Source: AWTP1-13 sp963797005
GTDB taxonomy: Bacteria; Pseudomonadota; Alphaproteobacteria; Rhizobiales; Hyphomicrobiaceae
Assembly: GCA_963797005.1 (NCBI GenBank)
Contig: CAWCOF010000002.1
Span: 152,848-216,847 of the forward strand
DNA: 64,000 bases
Reading direction: 5' to 3'
Shown piece after piece: positions 37,679-45,560 of the stretch; position 1 is the first letter of the stretch; every line of letters begins with the position of its first letter. The notes beneath the pieces are model-generated. The model had not been told where the DNA came from. It searched no databases and was given only the letters and a program-made list of their open reading frames with translations. The position numbers and the translations under genes are program-made.

Positions 37679-38276
37679 TTAGCGGATGTGACCCTCAATC
37701 AGCAGGCAAGGCTGGGCAGCTCTCAGTATTCGGGTCATGCCGCACAGCGCGAGGCTTTCGCCACCCTCGATATCCATCTTGATTGTTCGCGGCAGCGGTA
37801 GGTCGAGGTCATCAAGGGCTACGCAGTCAACCGTCATGTCCCCTGCCGAGGAGATGTGGCCCATTGAATCGTTAGCGCCGCGCTGGAAGGTAACCGTGCC
37901 CGTGTGGTCGCTGACGGCAACCGGATGGACCGTGACGTTTGACACGTCATTGAGGGCTAGGTGCCGCCTGAGCACCGCGAGATTGTCGGGCAACGGTTCG
38001 AAGGCATGCACATGCCCACTGGGGCCGACCAGGCGCGACATAAGCAGGGTGAAAAACCCGGCATTGGCACCGATGTCATAGGCGATATCGCCGGGCCGTA
38101 GACTAAAGACGAGATGCCCTTGCGTGGTCTTGTCGTACCAGCCGATCCAACAACCGTGATTGCTGGCCCCGACGACCCATTTGTGACCGCGATTGGGGCC
38201 GGACAGCACGGGGCAATACGGTGCCGAGAGGAATTAGGCGTAGCGGCAATCGGATCAAGCGCCCCAGCAAAGTCAT
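37679..38276 (-). CDS. FkbM family methyltransferase (one frameshift)
   Basis: This SAM-dependent methyltransferase of the FkbM family has motif I in AYDIGANAGFFTLLMSRLVG, followed by HAFEPLPDNLAVLRRHL and the KMDIEGGE segment typical of FkbM enzymes. They methylate hydroxyl groups of sugars or polyketides. The N-terminus TLLGRLIRLPLRLIPLGTVLP is in another frame; one extra base in the run at 38210-38213 explains this, and the corrected protein has 198 residues. At that length it lacks part of the usual C-terminus. It opens the accessory island 37.7-41.9 kb. Confidence 0.8.
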
Positions 38277-38343
38277 CTCTCTCCCTCCGCGGGAGCTACA
38301 AGGCCAATTCTTTACGCCAATCTCGGCAACAATGGGAGCACTC

Positions 38344-38526
38344 ATGAAGATCGAAATCGACAACAAGCGCCTTGTGCTGGTGCCCGTCACGAGTGACGAG
38401 GAAAAGCACCTCAGGGCATTGGCGGCCCTGAGGTGCAATGTTGCTATTCACCCGAGCCCAAGCGTGCTTGCAGCCACGCAATCACATCCTTCGGACCAAA
38501 GCCACTCCAAGGCGATGACAGGGTGA
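38344..38526 (+). CDS. Small hypothetical protein
   Basis: This is a 60-residue ORF starting MKIEIDNKRLVLVPVTSDEEKHL. The first 25 residues look protein-like, but the rest is encoded by the terminator hairpin and the 3' end of the opposite Cas2-like gene. I recognise no family. GGGAGC lies about ten bases before the ATG. It may be a remnant. Confidence 0.3.
   Translation: MKIEIDNKRLVLVPVTSDEEKHLRALAALRCNVAIHPSPSVLAATQSHPSDQSHSKAMTG
38402..38436 (-). terminator. Intrinsic terminator of the Cas2-like gene
   Basis: On the minus strand a 12-bp perfect stem, GCACCTCAGGGC paired with GCCCTGAGGTGC around a 7-base loop, is followed by TTTTCC. It begins eight bases after the stop of the Cas2-like gene, so it fits as a Rho-independent terminator. 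Confidence 0.75.
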
Positions 38527-38719
38527 TCACGTAGAGGTTGTCATTGTCATCCAGATACTTCCTGAAGCGGGCCATCACCTGGGATGGCCTTTCGGCAGTA
38601 TCGATGGCATATGACGATTTTGACAGCCTCGCCCAGTTGCCGTTCTTCTTAACCTCGGCAACGATGTTGGGCCGCTTCTCTTCTTTGTTGAGGTCGTAGG
38701 CAACAACGTAGATGGCCAT
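38444..38719 (-). CDS. Stand-alone Cas2-like/SinR-like small protein
   Basis: This 91-residue protein begins MAIYVVAYDLNKEEKRPNIV and continues with a helix, then YAIDTAERPSQVMARFRKYLDDNDNLYVITLSSPWSGFGPKDVIAWLQ. The strand-helix-strand order with YDLN and DDNDNLYVI resembles the ferredoxin-like fold of Cas2 and the stand-alone SinR/Cas2-like proteins. No cas1, no other cas gene and no CRISPR array is in the window, so a role outside CRISPR is likely, perhaps nuclease or toxin-related. An ATG four codons upstream (38731) is possible. A strong terminator follows the gene. Confidence 0.55.
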   Translation of the reverse strand: MAIYVVAYDLNKEEKRPNIVAEVKKNGNWARLSKSSYAIDTAERPSQVMARFRKYLDDNDNLYVITLSSPWSGFGPKDVIAWLQARLGSGE

Positions 38720-38749
38720 GTGGCCCTCCATTTCAAACGAGATTTCTTG

Positions 38750-38935
38750 ATGCGACGCTCGACCTATGATTCAGTCCGCACGATCTGGAGATTGATTTTA
38801 TGGCTCTCCCCTACGTGCGACCTGCAATGGGAGTTGAGCCGCCGGCCCGGAGTGGAAAGCACTGCGCTCGAACCTAACGAGCATCGCACCTTCGCAGTCA
38901 CCGGCCCGGCGACCGTCTCCGTCAATGCCGACTAG
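38750..38935 (+). CDS. Possible small ORF
   Basis: This is a 61-residue open frame, MRRSTYDSVRTIW to ALEPNEHRTFAVTGPATVSVNAD. The second half has coding-like codon use with G or C in most third positions, but no family is recognised and the first half is cysteine and tryptophan rich without pattern. It may be the tail of a decayed gene. It ends 14 bases into the convergent KTSC gene. Confidence 0.25.
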   Translation: MRRSTYDSVRTIWRLILWLSPTCDLQWELSRRPGVESTALEPNEHRTFAVTGPATVSVNAD

Positions 38936-39125
38936 ACGAGTGCTGATCGCGGATGTTGTCGTTGAAGTATTGGCCTGCTGACGCAGCCGTGAGCAGCCCT
39001 AAGTACTTCCATTCCGGCACGGCGTAATACGGGTACGTGTTGCCGCTCGTGAACGTGATCGACAAGATCAGCGTGTTCTTGTCCCACTCGGCGTAGCGAA
39101 TGGCTGTGGAATTTAGGTAGGGCAT
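38922..39125 (-). CDS. KTSC domain protein
   Basis: This 67-residue protein is a single KTSC domain: NSTAIRYAEWDKNTLILSITFTSGNTYPYYAVPEWKYLGLLTAASAGQYFNDNIRD. The conserved YF-N-IRD end is present. KTSC proteins are widespread in bacteria and mobile elements and have no proven function, although RNA binding has been suggested. The Shine-Dalgarno sequence lies in one arm of a perfect hairpin (39131-39153), so translation may be controlled. Confidence 0.8.
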   Translation of the reverse strand: MPYLNSTAIRYAEWDKNTLILSITFTSGNTYPYYAVPEWKYLGLLTAASAGQYFNDNIRDQHSSSRH

Positions 39126-39130
39126 CTGTC

Positions 39131-39153
39131 GGTTCCTTTTGGATAAAGGAACC
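39131..39153 (-). promoter_or_regulatory. Hairpin that encloses the KTSC ribosome binding site
   Basis: On the minus strand the leader reads GGTTCCTTT, five loop bases, AAAGGAACC, then GACAG and the ATG. The 9-bp stem is perfect and its right arm contains AAAGGA, eight bases before the start codon, which is the ideal Shine-Dalgarno distance. Folding would hide it. Confidence 0.6.
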
Positions 39154-39385
39154 GGGCGCCTTGCTTACAAAATCTGAGCGACGCAAGACTGGCGCGCAGT
39201 ACAGTTTGGGTTCCCGGTCCTTATGGCATCGTCGGGAATCTGAGGTCGTCGGGACGGGGGTCCCGGCGGCCTCACTACTTCTGCTACGCATCCAGTTCGA
39301 CTCATGGGGTCGTGTAGGCCGCGAGTCAACGGCGCCTACTGTGACAAGACTAGATTCGCCACATGGCAAGCGCCATATTGAGATC

Positions 39386-39652
39386 ATGGCCGACCACACG
39401 CGAAAGAAGAAGCGCCCACGCGACCCGAACCAACTCGGGAAGATGATCGTCGACATCTCCGTGGGGGAGGTCGAGGATCGCGGACCGATGCCGGAAGAGC
39501 AGGGTAAGAGCCCAACGGCTGTCGGCGCCGGCAGGCTTGGCGGCCTGAAGGGCGGGAGGGCAAGAGCTGAAAAATTGTCATCCAAGCGGCGCTCCGCGAT
39601 AGCCAAAAAGGCTGCTAAGTCCCGTTGGGCTCGTCGGGAAACCGTAGAGTAG
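39386..39652 (+). CDS. Small basic protein of the RNA-binding/histone-like accessory type
   Basis: This 88-residue protein is very basic. It starts ADHTRKKKRPRDPNQLGKMIVDISVGEVEDR, has a central PEEQGKSPTAVGAGRLGGLKGG stretch, and ends in ERRSAIAKKAAKSRW-like repeats (SSKRRSAIAKKAAKSRWARR). Similar short proteins are frequent near mobile genes in Hyphomicrobiales and are annotated as hypothetical or RNA-binding. I recognise the pattern but no function. The open frame extends upstream, but ATG 39386 fits the family start. Its 3' end overlaps the convergent ATPase gene by 38 bases. Confidence 0.65.
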   Translation: MADHTRKKKRPRDPNQLGKMIVDISVGEVEDRGPMPEEQGKSPTAVGAGRLGGLKGGRARAEKLSSKRRSAIAKKAAKSRWARRETVE

Positions 39653-40871
39653 ATAGATCCCAACTCTGCCGTTGAATGAACGCAGACATGAGTGGAACCG
39701 CCAATCGGTATCGTCCCCTGCTGTTCTTGTAGACCAGTCCCTTCTCCGTCAAAGCTTGGAGCATCTGCGTTGCGTGGCTCGGACTGAACCCTCGCTTCAA
39801 GGTCGTCCGAGATGCTTCAACAATCTCCTGTACCGAGAACTCGCCGTCGCTGTTCTCTAGCGTCGCGATCACATGCAAGAACGCCTGCTGTCTGTCGGTT
39901 GCGCGTTGCCAGCGTGGCGCAAAGAAATCTTGATCGAGTTTTCGCAGAATCTCGTTGGTCGGAACCGTCGCGGCTTTTCCTTCCTTTACGCGGCCAATCC
40001 ATGCATCGAAGACTTCCTTTGAGATGTACTGGATGAAGTACGGATACCCGCCCGAGAGATTCTTGATCGTGATGACAGTCGTTGGAGTGAATGTGAGGGT
40101 GCTCTTGGTGAGTTCTATTGGTTTCATGATCGCTTCGGTCGCGTCGTCGTCATCAAGACGTTCAAGTTGCATTACGTGAAACATTCTTTCTGTGTAGGTG
40201 CGTGCCTCATTCAGCTTGGGAAAGAGCGTGGGAAGGCCGGATAAGACCAACAAAAACTGAAACGGACCACTTGATCGTTGAAGACTTGAGAAAACATCAA
40301 GCAGGAGCGAAAGAGGAAACTCACCCTTCGCTGCATGGTCCGAAAAATTCTGGGCCTCGTCGTAAGCAAAGACAATTCCCTTCTTGCCGCTTCCAGCCAA
40401 CACTTGGGCAACAGTGACTAGGACTGCCTTCAGCTTGTCCTCGGCTAGGCCGGGCGTGGCCTCGTAAAGCTTCCATAGGTCCTTGTGTTCAAGTGGCTGC
40501 GCATTGGCGGCGGGCGTGAAACCAATCTTGGCGCCGCCCGTCATCGTCATGAGGGGACCCAACAGCGCGGCCAAATCGACCACAATGCGCATTGAAATTC
40601 GCTCTGCGGTTAGTGAGGTTGACTCGGAGAGGTCGTTTCCGGTCCAGAGCCAGTCAGCCGCTTGTGCGATTGGTTTGAGATCATCAAGCAGCACTGTCTT
40701 CCCCACCCCACGCAGGCCCGTGATGATGGCATTTTGAGAGATGGGGGACTGCTGGAGCAGACGCTTGAATTCGTCTTGCTCACGGGTACGCCCTGCAAGG
40801 TAGAGCGGCTTCTGTCCCGCCCCAGGTCGGAAGGGATTGAGGGGAATAGCTGCGGAGACTGACTTGGCCAT
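39615..40871 (-). CDS. AAA/STAND-like ATPase with C-terminal winged helix
   Basis: This 418-residue protein has Walker A GLRGVGKT (residues 52-59), Walker B IVFAYDEAQN and an arginine-containing sensor region RTYTERMFHVMQLERL. GGYPYFIQYI, typical of the archaeal-type ATPase/Orc1-like group, precedes a winged-helix-like C-terminus (FSVQEIVEASRTTLKRGFSPSHATQML). Proteins of this group are common on islands and act in DNA transactions or defence. No effector domain is visible. The gene is lower in GC than the core genes. Its promoter shares a palindrome with the divergent transposase gene. Confidence 0.75.
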   Translation of the reverse strand: MAKSVSAAIPLNPFRPGAGQKPLYLAGRTREQDEFKRLLQQSPISQNAIITGLRGVGKTVLLDDLKPIAQAADWLWTGNDLSESTSLTAERISMRIVVDLAALLGPLMTMTGGAKIGFTPAANAQPLEHKDLWKLYEATPGLAEDKLKAVLVTVAQVLAGSGKKGIVFAYDEAQNFSDHAAKGEFPLSLLLDVFSSLQRSSGPFQFLLVLSGLPTLFPKLNEARTYTERMFHVMQLERLDDDDATEAIMKPIELTKSTLTFTPTTVITIKNLSGGYPYFIQYISKEVFDAWIGRVKEGKAATVPTNEILRKLDQDFFAPRWQRATDRQQAFLHVIATLENSDGEFSVQEIVEASRTTLKRGFSPSHATQMLQALTEKGLVYKNSRGRYRLAVPLMSAFIQRQSWDLSTLRFPDEPNGT

Positions 40872-40911
40872 TGGCGATCCGCTTTGTTAGATGCGTTTAT
40901 CTGTTCTTGTG

Positions 40912-40951
40912 AATTTAGTGGCTTGACTAAATTTAGTCAAGCCCATACATT
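40912..40951. promoter_or_regulatory. Divergent promoters sharing a palindrome
   Basis: A perfect 22-bp palindrome spans 40921-40942 (halves GCTTGACTAAA and TTTAGTCAAGC). It supplies one TTGACT box on each strand. On the plus strand TACATT follows after 17 bases (40946-40951); on the minus strand TAAATT follows after 17 bases (40912-40917). Thus both the ATPase and the transposase gene have consensus-like promoters whose -35 boxes form one operator-like palindrome. Confidence 0.7.
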
Positions 40952-40973
40952 TCTCTCAAATTGAATTCTATGC

Positions 40974-41864
40974 TTGAGCGAGAACGTGAACAAGCTGCCG
41001 AGGCAGAAGCGGGTCCAGGTCCTTCACCTCCTGATGGAGGGCAACAGCTTGCGGGCGGCGAGCCGTCTTGCTGACGTGTCCTTCAACACGGTGCTTAAAC
41101 TCTTCGCCGATGCTGGCCGGGCTTGCGCCGACTATCAGGATCGCACGCTTCGAAACCTGTCCTGCCGGCGCCTACAGCTCGATGAAATCTGGTCATTCGT
41201 GCACGCGAAGGCCAAAAACGTCCCGACCGCGAAAAAGGCGCCGCCCGGCGCTGGCGATGTATGGACCTGGGTTGCAATTGATGCCGCCACCAAGCTCGTT
41301 CCCTCTTGGCATATCGGCGACCGGGACGCCTACGTTGCCCAGGTCTTCGTGCGCGATCTCGCATCGCGGTTAGAGCATCGGGTGCAGATCACGACTGATG
41401 GGCATCGCCCCTATCTAGAGGCCATCGAAGGTGCATTCGGCGCCGAGGTCGACTACGCGATGCTCCAGAAAATCTACGGGTCCGCTCCAGAAGGACAGCG
41501 CCGCTACTCGCCAGCCGAATGCATCGGCATCCAAGAGCGGGTGATCGAGGGCAACCCCGATCCGGCGCATATCTCGACCAGCTACGTCGAGCGCCAGAAC
41601 CTGACCATGCGCATGAGCATTCGTCGGTTCACACGCCTGACCAATGCCTTCAGCAAGAAGCTTGAGAACCACGCCCACTCAGTGGCACTTCATTACATGC
41701 ACTACAACTTCGTCCGCCTTCACAAGACGCTTCGCGTCACCCCCGCCATGGCGGCTGGCGTCACGGATAGGCTGTGGAACGTGGGCGACATCGTCGACGT
41801 GCTGGAAAAGTGGGAACGTCAACAGCAAATGAAGCGTGCTCTAGACTGGCATACCAGAAACTGA
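40974..41864 (+). CDS. IS1-like family transposase
   Basis: This protein of about 296 residues has a helix-turn-helix start (NKLPRQKRVQVLHLLMEGNSLRAASRLADVSFNTVLKL) and a DDE core: D in RLQLDEIWSF, D in ITTDGHRPYLEAIEGAFG, E in TSYVERQNLTMRM. The end NFVRLHKTLRVTPAMAAGVTD is typical of this IS1-like type. The start is TTG 40974 or GTG 40986; family members begin near NKLP, which favours 40986. I could not find clear terminal inverted repeats or a target duplication, so the element may be decayed or a one-ORF solo copy. Confidence 0.8.
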   Translation: MSENVNKLPRQKRVQVLHLLMEGNSLRAASRLADVSFNTVLKLFADAGRACADYQDRTLRNLSCRRLQLDEIWSFVHAKAKNVPTAKKAPPGAGDVWTWVAIDAATKLVPSWHIGDRDAYVAQVFVRDLASRLEHRVQITTDGHRPYLEAIEGAFGAEVDYAMLQKIYGSAPEGQRRYSPAECIGIQERVIEGNPDPAHISTSYVERQNLTMRMSIRRFTRLTNAFSKKLENHAHSVALHYMHYNFVRLHKTLRVTPAMAAGVTDRLWNVGDIVDVLEKWERQQQMKRALDWHTRN

Positions 41865-41923
41865 GGCACTACCGGAATCTCGTTGAGCCAGCCTTTTCGT
41901 TCTCCATTGAGGCGTAGTCCCAC

Positions 41924-42313
41924 ATGACCAAGTTCACGTTCGACCATATCCACCTGTTCAGCCGCGATCCGGAGGCGACTGCCGCGTTCTATGAGCGCCA
42001 CTTCGGCGCCGAGGTGATCCGCACCGCGCAGCAGGGCAAGCCGCGCATCGACCTGAAACTCGGCGGCGCCAACATCTTCATCCTGGATGTGAGCCAGGAC
42101 CCCAAGGCCGGTGCGGGCCCTGGCCATCCCCATCAGGGCCTCGACCATTTCGGGCTGGAGGTGACCGGGATCGACGCGGTCTGCGCCGATCTCAAGGCCA
42201 AGGGCGTGGTGTTCACGCGCGGGCCCGAGACGGTGCGGCCCGGCGTGCGCATCGCCTTCCTCAAGGGGCCGGAGGACGTCTCGATCGAGCTGCTGGAGCG
42301 CACGCCGGCTTGA
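41924..42313 (+). CDS. VOC (glyoxalase/dioxygenase fold) protein
   Basis: This 129-residue VOC-fold protein starts TFDHIHLFSRDPEATAAFYERHFGAE, with the first metal histidine, and has a second module LDHFGLEVTGIDAVCADLKAKGV and terminal glutamate in PEDVSIELLERTP. Metal ligands His and Glu are in place. The reaction cannot be told from sequence. It follows the transposase after 60 bases and marks the return to core-like codon use. A family A repeat separates it from the convergent ThDP enzyme gene. Confidence 0.82.
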   Translation: MTKFTFDHIHLFSRDPEATAAFYERHFGAEVIRTAQQGKPRIDLKLGGANIFILDVSQDPKAGAGPGHPHQGLDHFGLEVTGIDAVCADLKAKGVVFTRGPETVRPGVRIAFLKGPEDVSIELLERTPA

Positions 42314-42317
42314 TGAA

Positions 42318-42432
42318 GTCATCCCGGCGCTTGTCACCGGGATCCAGCGGCCCGCAGGCGTCGGAACAGGCTGAGAGATGGATCCCGGGCACCCTCGGGA
42401 CAAGCCCGAGCGCAAGCAAGGCCCGGGATGAC
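42318..42432. repeat. Family A palindromic repeat
   Basis: It starts GTCATCCCGG and ends CCCGGGATGAC, with inner GGGATCCAG and TGGATCCCG arms. It fills the whole gap between two convergent stop codons (42313 and 42438), where a two-way terminator would be expected. Confidence 0.8.
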
Positions 42433-42437
42433 AGCCC

Positions 42438-44090
42438 TCAGGTCGAGTACTGGGCGAAGGCCAGCGTGCCGGCGCGGGCGCGGTAGTCGGTGCGCACGTT
42501 GACGACCGCGACCCGGCCCTTGTCGACCTCTTTCTGCGCCTTCTCGAGCGCGGGGCGGATATCCTCGGCCTTCTCGACGTAGTCGCCGTAGCAGCCGAGC
42601 GTCTCGGCGATTTTGTCGTAGCGGGTGTAGCCGAGGTCGCGGCCCGGCTTCTCGCGCTTGGGATCGGCGGTCCACCCGCCATTGAGGCTGATGACCACGA
42701 GCACCGGCAGCTTGTGGCGCACGGCGGTGTCGAGCTCCATGGCGTTCAGCCCGAACGAGCCGTCGCCGTGCACGCAGATCACTTGTTTGTCCGGCTTGGC
42801 GAGTTTGGCGCCGAGCGCGAAGGGCAGGCCCACGCCCATGGTGCCGAACGGCCCCGAGTTGAGGCGGTGTCCCGGCGAGAAGGTGGGCATCGACTGCCGG
42901 CCGTAGTTGAGGATCTCCTGCCCGTCGACCACCAGGATGGCGTCGCGCTGCATGAAGCTGGTGATCTCCTCGCACAGCCGCAGCGGATGGATGTCGCCGT
43001 CCTCGACGTACTTGTTGGCGCCGGGCGCCTTGAGCTTGGCCTCGGCGCCGTCGGCCAATGTCTTGCGCCAGCCCTTGTAGAGGTCGGGGCTGACCTTGCC
43101 CTTGAGGCCGGCGAGGAGCTGATTGAGCACCATGCGGCAGTCGCCGACGATGCCGATGTCGACCGTGCGCGCGGCGGTGGCGATCTCGGTGGCGTCGATG
43201 TCGATGCGGGCGATCTTGGCGGCCGCATTGAAACGCGGGGGCGCGGCATGGCTGATGATGTAGTTCATGCGCGTGCCGAGCACGATGATGAGGTCGGCGT
43301 CCTTGAAGGCCGTGGAGCGCATCGACAGGAACGACAGCGGGTGGTCGTCGGGCACCACGCCGCGTCCTTGCGGCGTCGTGTAGAAGGGGATGCCGGTCTT
43401 CTCGACGAACTCCTGCATCTCGGCCCAGGCCCGCGACCAGATCACGCCGCTGCCGGAGATGATCACCGGCTTCTTGGCCTTGGACATCGCCAGGATCAGC
43501 GCATCGACCTGCTCGGGGTCGCCCAGCGGCCGCGCGTTGAGAATGGGCCGGCCGCTCATCGACCAGTCGACCTCCTCCTCGGGGATCTTGGCGTAGAGGA
43601 TGTCGCCGGGGAAATCGAGATAGGTGGGGCCGGGCTTGCCGCTCATGGCGTGCTGGAAGGCTGCGTTCACCTGCTCGGGGATGCGCTTGAGATTGTAGAC
43701 GCGGTCGGCCCACTTGACGCAGCCGCGCACGATCGCGACCTGGTCGATCTCCTGGAACACCTGTCGGCCGAACTGGAAGATGGGGCTCGAGCCGCCGATG
43801 GCGACCACGGGCGCACAATCGATCAGCGCGTTGGCGAGACCGGTGGTGAGATTGATCACGCCGGGGCCGCTCGCCGCCATGCACACGCTCGGGCGCTGCA
43901 GCAGCCGGCTGTAGGCCTGGCCCATCAGGGCGGCGGCCTGCTCGTGGCGCACGTCGATCGGGCGGATGCCTTCCTTGATGCAGGAGGCCTCGGCCAGCAG
44001 CATCGGTCCGCCCATGATGAAGAGCAGGTTGTCGGTGCCTTCCTTCTTCAGCGCCTTCGCCAGGATCTCCGAGCCCGTCAACTCAGCCAT
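42438..44090 (-). CDS. ThDP-dependent enzyme, oxalyl-CoA decarboxylase/2-hydroxyacyl-CoA lyase-like
   Basis: This 550-residue enzyme has the acetolactate-synthase-like three-domain plan. The activating glutamate is E50 in VRHEQAA, and the ThDP motif is HGDGSFGLNAMELDTAVRHKLPVLVVISLNGG. The segment QEIDQVAIVRGCVKWADRV and GPTYLDFPGDIL resemble oxalyl-CoA decarboxylase and 2-hydroxyacyl-CoA lyase more than acetolactate synthase. The next gene in the same direction upstream is a CaiB/BaiF CoA-transferase, as in frc-oxc pairs, so an acyl-CoA substrate is likely. Whether that is oxalyl-CoA is open. A family C repeat separates the two genes. Confidence 0.78.
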   Translation of the reverse strand: MAELTGSEILAKALKKEGTDNLLFIMGGPMLLAEASCIKEGIRPIDVRHEQAAALMGQAYSRLLQRPSVCMAASGPGVINLTTGLANALIDCAPVVAIGGSSPIFQFGRQVFQEIDQVAIVRGCVKWADRVYNLKRIPEQVNAAFQHAMSGKPGPTYLDFPGDILYAKIPEEEVDWSMSGRPILNARPLGDPEQVDALILAMSKAKKPVIISGSGVIWSRAWAEMQEFVEKTGIPFYTTPQGRGVVPDDHPLSFLSMRSTAFKDADLIIVLGTRMNYIISHAAPPRFNAAAKIARIDIDATEIATAARTVDIGIVGDCRMVLNQLLAGLKGKVSPDLYKGWRKTLADGAEAKLKAPGANKYVEDGDIHPLRLCEEITSFMQRDAILVVDGQEILNYGRQSMPTFSPGHRLNSGPFGTMGVGLPFALGAKLAKPDKQVICVHGDGSFGLNAMELDTAVRHKLPVLVVISLNGGWTADPKREKPGRDLGYTRYDKIAETLGCYGDYVEKAEDIRPALEKAQKEVDKGRVAVVNVRTDYRARAGTLAFAQYST

Positions 44091-44104
44091 TTGGTCTCTC
44101 CGTC

Positions 44105-44194
44105 GTAGGTTGGGTCGAGCGACAGCGATGGCCCAACACCAAACCCGTATGCTTCAACGAGTGTTGGGTCTGCGCTCCGCTTGACCCAACCTAC
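44105..44194. repeat. Family C palindromic repeat, inverted copy
   Basis: GTAGGTTGGGTCGAGCG at the left and TTGACCCAACCTAC at the right end form inverted repeats, with GTGTTGGGTCTGCGCTCCGC inside. It corresponds to 12328-12408 in opposite orientation. It lies between the CoA-transferase stop and the ThDP enzyme start in one transcription direction. Confidence 0.8.
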
Positions 44195-44197
44195 CGA

Positions 44198-45431
44198 TCA
44201 GCGCTTCGTAATCACTTTTTCCTGCACCAGCCCGTCGATCTCGGCGGCACCCATGCCGAGCCAGCTCGCGAGCACCTGCGTCGCTGTGCTCGGCGAGCAG
44301 CGGAGAGGCATCAATCGGCGGCGGCGCCCCGTCGTGGCGCACGGGCCAGCCGGGCATGGCGTAGTTCTTGACCTCGGGGTGGTCCATCACCTGCAGGATG
44401 CCGCGGCTGTAGAAGGTCGGCTCGTCGGCGATCTCCTTCGTGTCGAGTACGGCACCGGCCGGGATGCCGGCATCGCCGAGCATGCGCATCGCCGCGTGCT
44501 TGTCGTGCTGCATCGTCCAACCGCCGATGATGGCGTTGACCTCGGCCTCGCGCTGGGCGCGGACCGCCGGCGATCCGAATTGCGGATCGTCGGCCAGGTC
44601 GTTGCGGCCGATCACCTGACACAACCGCTTCCAGTGCTCGGGATTGGTGCGGCTGGTGTAGACGTAGACGTAGTCGTTGGGACCGCCGCCCTTGCACGGG
44701 AAGATCCCGCACGGCGGGTTGCCGCCCGAGATCGACTGGTCGCCGACGCGCGCCAAGGGGCCGCCCTTGCGGGCCTGCGTGGCAAACGCCAGGCGGATGT
44801 AGTGCAGCATGGCATCCTGCATGGCGAGCTGGATGCGCTGGCCCTTGCCGGTGCGCTGCTTCTCGAAGAGCGCGCCGAGGACGGAGATGGCGAGCAGCAT
44901 GCCGGTGCCGGTGTCGCCGAGCGTGGGGCCCGGCTTGACGGGTGGGCCGTCCGGATAGCCGCTGATCGACATGATGCCGCCGGTGGCCTGGGCGATCATG
45001 TCGAAGGCGAGGTTGTTCTGGAAGGGGCTGCCTTCGCCGAAGCCTTTGACCTGGGCGTAGATGACGCCGGGATTGCGCTTGGACATGACGTCGTAGCCAA
45101 GACCCAGCCGCTCGATGGCGCCGGGCGCGAAGTTCTCCACCACCACATCGGCCTTGGCGGCGAGGTCGAGCACCAGCCGCTTGCCGGCCTGGCTTTTGAG
45201 ATCGACGGTCAGCGACTTCTTGTTGGCGTTGAAGATCAGGAAATAGAAAGAATCGTGCCCCTCGCCGAAGATGCTGCGGCCCGGATCGCCGGCCTTGGGG
45301 TTTTCGACCTTCACGACCTCGGCGCCGAGCCAGGCCAGCGCCTCCGTGCACGACGGGCCCGCCTCGAACTGGGAGAAGTCGAGGACGCGCACGCCCTCGA
45401 GACAGGTGAGCGGCTTGCCCTTGGCTTGCAT
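44198..45431 (-). CDS. CaiB/BaiF (class III) CoA-transferase (one frameshift)
   Basis: This is a family III CoA-transferase, of the formyl-CoA:oxalate type. The N-terminus is LEGVRVLDFSQFEAGPSCTEALAWLGAEVVKVENPKAGD; the catalytic aspartate is expected in NLAFDMIAQATGGIM, followed by GPTLGDTGTGMLLAI. An extra base at 44279 shifts the frame 27 codons before the end; without it the protein is 410 residues and ends IDGLVQEKVITKR. With the ThDP enzyme it could form an acyl-CoA cleavage route in which the transferase makes the CoA ester and the lyase splits it. The substrate is not proven. Confidence 0.85.
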
Positions 45432-45560
45432 GGCGTTTCGGCTCCCACGTTTCCGGCTTTGGAAGGATTAAACAGCCTTTGCTCGGGGAAAGGCAATCGC
45501 CGCGTCGCGGGGCATTGGTCCCGAACGCCCGGCGCATATCTCGCCTGCCCGGAGAGGCGC

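Noticed and set aside
38402..38731. CRISPR-Cas locus
   Set aside because: Only a Cas2-like protein is present. No direct-repeat array with spacers and no cas1 or effector gene was seen.
40870..41923. Complete insertion sequence with terminal inverted repeats
   Set aside because: No matching ends or target-site duplication could be found around the transposase; the upstream palindrome has no partner downstream.
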